From NCBI RefSeq assembly GCF_965221685.1, contig NZ_OZ244907.1: DNA of 64,000 nucleotides, one strand, 5' to 3'. The stretch comes from Palauibacter sp022826685. Lineage in GTDB: Bacteria; Gemmatimonadota; Gemmatimonadetes; Palauibacterales; Palauibacteraceae. Both the position numbers and the translations under genes were made by a program. The notes beneath the pieces are model-generated. The model ran no database searches. It was not told the origin of the DNA and saw only the letters and a program-made list of their open reading frames with translations. Of this stretch, positions 61,437 to 64,000 are shown in pieces; position 1 is the first letter of the stretch; every line of letters starts with the position of its first letter.

Positions 61437-64000
61437 ATGCCCGATATCCCTCAAGACGCCCGATCATTCATCCACGTCACGCTGCTGGCGGCGGCCGCGC
61501 TCGGCGGCGGGTGCGGACCGGGAGCGCCGGACTGGGTCGAGGAGGACGGGTACCGCTGGGCCGAGCTTCGGGTGTCGGGGGAGGACGAGCCGGGGTTTGA
61601 GCGACTCGACCCCTCGGAGACCGGAATCTCGTTCGAGAACGTGGTGACGGAAGCGCAGTACATCGAAAACAGCCACTTCCTGAACGGGTCCGGCGTCGCC
61701 GCGGGGGACGTGGACGGGGACGGCCGCGTCGACCTCTATTTCGCGGGGATGGACGGGCCGAATCGGCTCTACCGGAACCTGGGCGGCTGGCGTTTCGAGG
61801 AGATCGCCGAAGAGGCCGGGGTCGCGGCGGCGGACCGCTTCTCGACGGGGGCAGCGTTCGCGGATGTGGACGGCGACGGCGACCTCGACCTGCTCGTCCA
61901 CGCGCTCGGGGGACCGAACGCGCTCTACCTGAACGACGGGACGGGGCACTTTACGGACGGGACGGAGGCGGCGGGGCTCTCCTCGACGCTCGGGAGCATG
62001 TCGATGACGCTCGCCGACATCGACGGGGACGGGGACCTCGACCTCTACGTGGTGAACAACAAGGTCGCGACGGTGCAGGATCTCTTCCCCCCCGAAGACA
62101 TGCAGCCGAGCAGCATCTACCGGCAGACGGAGGAGGGGTTCGAGATCCTCCCCGAGTGGCGGGAACACTACACGCTCGGCGAGGTCCGGGAAGGGATGGT
62201 CCCACGACTCGAACTCGCGGAGCCCGACCGGCTCTACCTGAACGACGGAACGGGACGGTTCACGCCGGTGCCGTGGACGGAGGGCGCGTTCCTCGACGAG
62301 GAGGGGCGGCCCCTGGAGGCCGAGCCGCTGGAGTGGGGGCTCGCGGCGCGTTTCCAGGACATGGACGGAGACGGGGATCCCGACCTGTACGTCTGCAACG
62401 ACTTCCACAGCCCGGACCACATCTGGATCAACGACGGGACGGGGCGTTTCCGGATGCTCGATCCGCTCGCGATGCGGAGTACGAGCTTCGCGTCCATGGC
62501 CGTGGATTTTTCGGACGTGGACCGGGACGGATTCACGGACTTCTTCGTGGCGGAGATGCTGAGCCGGGAGCAACGGCTGCGCATGAAGCAGATCGTCGGC
62601 GGGGTCGCCGATCCGCAGTTCGCGGGGCGGATCCTGAACCGACCGCAAAAGCCGCGCAACACGCTCTACCTGAGCCGGGGGGACGGGACCTGGACGGAGG
62701 CCGCGCAGTTCGCGGGCCTCGACGCGTCCGGCTGGTCGTGGGGCAGCACGTTCGTGGACGTGGATCTCGACGGCTTCGAGGACCTGCTCATCGGGACGGG
62801 GCACTTCTACGACGCGATGGACAAGGACGCGGCGCAGAGGGTGGGGTCGATGGACTGGCGGCAGCGGATTCTCGGCTTCCCGCCGCTGCGCCTCTCCAAC
62901 GTCGCCTTCCGCAATCGCGGGGACCTGACCTTCGAGGAGGTGGGAGAGGCGTGGGGGTTCGCGGGGGATGAGGATATCACGCACGGGATGGCGGCGGCGG
63001 ACTTCGACGGGGACGGGGACCTGGACATCGTCACGAACCGGCTGCTGGAGCCGGCGGGAGTGTACCGGAACGTGGGCCGGGCACCGCGCGTGGCGGTGCG
63101 GCTCGTCGGCCGGGGACCCAACACCGGCGGCGTCGGGGCGCGGGTTCGCCTCTCGGGCGGCGAGTTGCCGGCGCAGACGAAGGAGATCGTCGCGGGAGGC
63201 CTGTACCTCTCCGGTTCGGAGGCGATGGCGAGCTTCGCCGCCGACGAGGGAGAGATGACGCTCGATGTCACGTGGAGGGACGGGACGACGAGCCGGGTGG
63301 AGGACGTGCGCGCGAACCGCATCTACGAGATCCGGCAACCGGCGGACGGCGGCGCGCCGGCGGCTTCCGGGGCGACGGGATCGGAGGCGCCCCTGTTCGA
63401 CGACGTGTCCGCGCTTCTCGGGCACCGTCACCGGGAGAACGCGTTCGACGACTTCGCGCAGCAGCCGCTCGTCACCTGGCGTCTGGGACAGGGCGGCCCG
63501 GGCGTCGCGTGGAGCGATATCGACGGTGACGGAGACACGGACGCCCTGATCGGCGGTGGGGGCGGCGCCGGCCTTTCGGTCTTCCACGGCGACGGCGAGG
63601 CCGGGTTCTCGCCCGACCGGGGAGCGGGCGGCGGCGGAGCGGCCGGGCCGGCGCCATCCCCGGGCGATCAGACGGGCCTCGTCGTCGTCCCCGGCCGGGC
63701 CGGCGCCACGGTCGTCGTCGGAACCGCGACGTACGACGGCACCGACCGGGCGGCCCCATCGGCTACGGTGCTGCGGTCCTCCGGGACGACGCTCCGCGAG
63801 GCGCAGACGCTCGCGTCCGCCGAATCGAGCACCGGCCCTCTCGCTGCAGCCGACTACGATGGGGACGGCGACGTCGACCTCTTCGCGGGCGGCCGCGTGG
63901 TCCCCGGCCGGTATCCGGTCGCGGCGACCTCTCGCCTCTTCCTCAACGAGGGGGACCGCTACGTCCTCGACGAGTCGAACGCGGCGGCCCTGACCGACGT
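61437..64000 (+). CDS. ASPIC/UnbV-type FG-GAP repeat lipoprotein (runs off the window)
   Basis: At least 854 residues, cut by the window end. The N-terminal hydrophobic segment has lipobox-like LGGGC, so it is probably anchored in the envelope. Many Ca2+-type FG-GAP loops are seen: DVDGDGRVDLYF, DVDGDGDLDLLV, DIDGDGDLDLYV, DMDGDGDPDLYV, DVDRDGFTDFF and DFDGDGDLDIVT. Near residue 550 an ASPIC/UnbV-like module follows (TGGVGARVRLSGGELPAQ, WRDGTTSRVEDVRANRIYEI). A further propeller starts after it (DIDGDGDTDALIGGGG). Propellers of this type bind ligands or polymers at the surface; function unknown. The ATG is 68 bases after a possible extended -10. Confidence 0.86.
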   Translation, partial: MPDIPQDARSFIHVTLLAAAALGGGCGPGAPDWVEEDGYRWAELRVSGEDEPGFERLDPSETGISFENVVTEAQYIENSHFLNGSGVAAGDVDGDGRVDLYFAGMDGPNRLYRNLGGWRFEEIAEEAGVAAADRFSTGAAFADVDGDGDLDLLVHALGGPNALYLNDGTGHFTDGTEAAGLSSTLGSMSMTLADIDGDGDLDLYVVNNKVATVQDLFPPEDMQPSSIYRQTEEGFEILPEWREHYTLGEVREGMVPRLELAEPDRLYLNDGTGRFTPVPWTEGAFLDEEGRPLEAEPLEWGLAARFQDMDGDGDPDLYVCNDFHSPDHIWINDGTGRFRMLDPLAMRSTSFASMAVDFSDVDRDGFTDFFVAEMLSREQRLRMKQIVGGVADPQFAGRILNRPQKPRNTLYLSRGDGTWTEAAQFAGLDASGWSWGSTFVDVDLDGFEDLLIGTGHFYDAMDKDAAQRVGSMDWRQRILGFPPLRLSNVAFRNRGDLTFEEVGEAWGFAGDEDITHGMAAADFDGDGDLDIVTNRLLEPAGVYRNVGRAPRVAVRLVGRGPNTGGVGARVRLSGGELPAQTKEIVAGGLYLSGSEAMASFAADEGEMTLDVTWRDGTTSRVEDVRANRIYEIRQPADGGAPAASGATGSEAPLFDDVSALLGHRHRENAFDDFAQQPLVTWRLGQGGPGVAWSDIDGDGDTDALIGGGGGAGLSVFHGDGEAGFSPDRGAGGGGAAGPAPSPGDQTGLVVVPGRAGATVVVGTATYDGTDRAAPSATVLRSSGTTLREAQTLASAESSTGPLAAADYDGDGDVDLFAGGRVVPGRYPVAATSRLFLNEGDRYVLDESNAAALTD

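Overview
This is a high-GC bacterial chromosome segment with tightly packed genes and almost no intergenic space. The gene families suggest an uncultured Gemmatimonadota-like bacterium. They include DUF1592/DUF1552 pairs, sortilin-type BNR propeller proteins, DUF5916 outer-membrane-type proteins, FG-GAP/ASPIC-UnbV proteins, many exported amidohydrolases and M56/BlaI sensor pairs. That assignment is inferred from family content and was not tested by a marker gene. Many proteins carry signal peptides or lipoboxes, which points to a scavenger with a large periplasmic and surface hydrolase repertoire. No rRNA, tRNA, CRISPR array, phage or insertion sequence was recognised, and no gap without a gene exceeds 300 bases.

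Layout. 1-1727: minus-strand serine hydrolase followed by a truncated aminotransferase. 1874-2470: an exported peroxiredoxin whose active-site cysteine codon is an in-frame TGA, followed by a hairpin that fits the bacterial SECIS geometry. This candidate selenoprotein is the most notable item in the window. 2474-6973: four minus-strand genes joined by 4-nt stop/start overlaps (metallo-beta-lactamase-fold lipoprotein, propeller-amidohydrolase, CcdA, exported thioredoxin), converging on the peroxiredoxin. 7183-15545: a 1,530-residue LRR lipoprotein with a C-terminal metzincin-like motif, a creatininase-like protein, a secreted unknown, a cytochrome c/copper-monooxygenase-like protein and a VOC protein. 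15628-16005: a HicB antitoxin-like gene without HicA. 16022-21909: DUF1592, DUF1552 and ankyrin genes. 22066-25711: Na+-coupled transporter, TyrA and threonine dehydratase. 25708-28771: a DUF5916 protein and a VapBC pair.

28790-37683 is a probable seven-gene minus-strand run: rhodanese, FG-GAP protein, MsrB, multicopper oxidase, amidohydrolase, unknown, SDR. 37790-42139 is a glycan/sulfation cluster with a glycosyltransferase-sulfotransferase fusion, a second sulfotransferase and two GT2 enzymes. 42147-52123 has a hendecad-repeat membrane protein, an M14 peptidase and two tandem BNR paralogues. 52318-55952 is an M56-BlaI-M56 locus with a promoter/operator. 56087-64000 has a canonical creatininase, an amidohydrolase-2, a small coiled-coil protein, a DinB protein, a three-gene minus-strand operon and a truncated ASPIC/UnbV lipoprotein.

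Two themes recur. The first is extracytoplasmic thiol/selenol redox (peroxiredoxin, thioredoxin, CcdA, MsrB, rhodanese, cytochrome proteins). The second is translational coupling through NTGA overlaps, including apparent CTG starts where no ATG, GTG or TTG fits.
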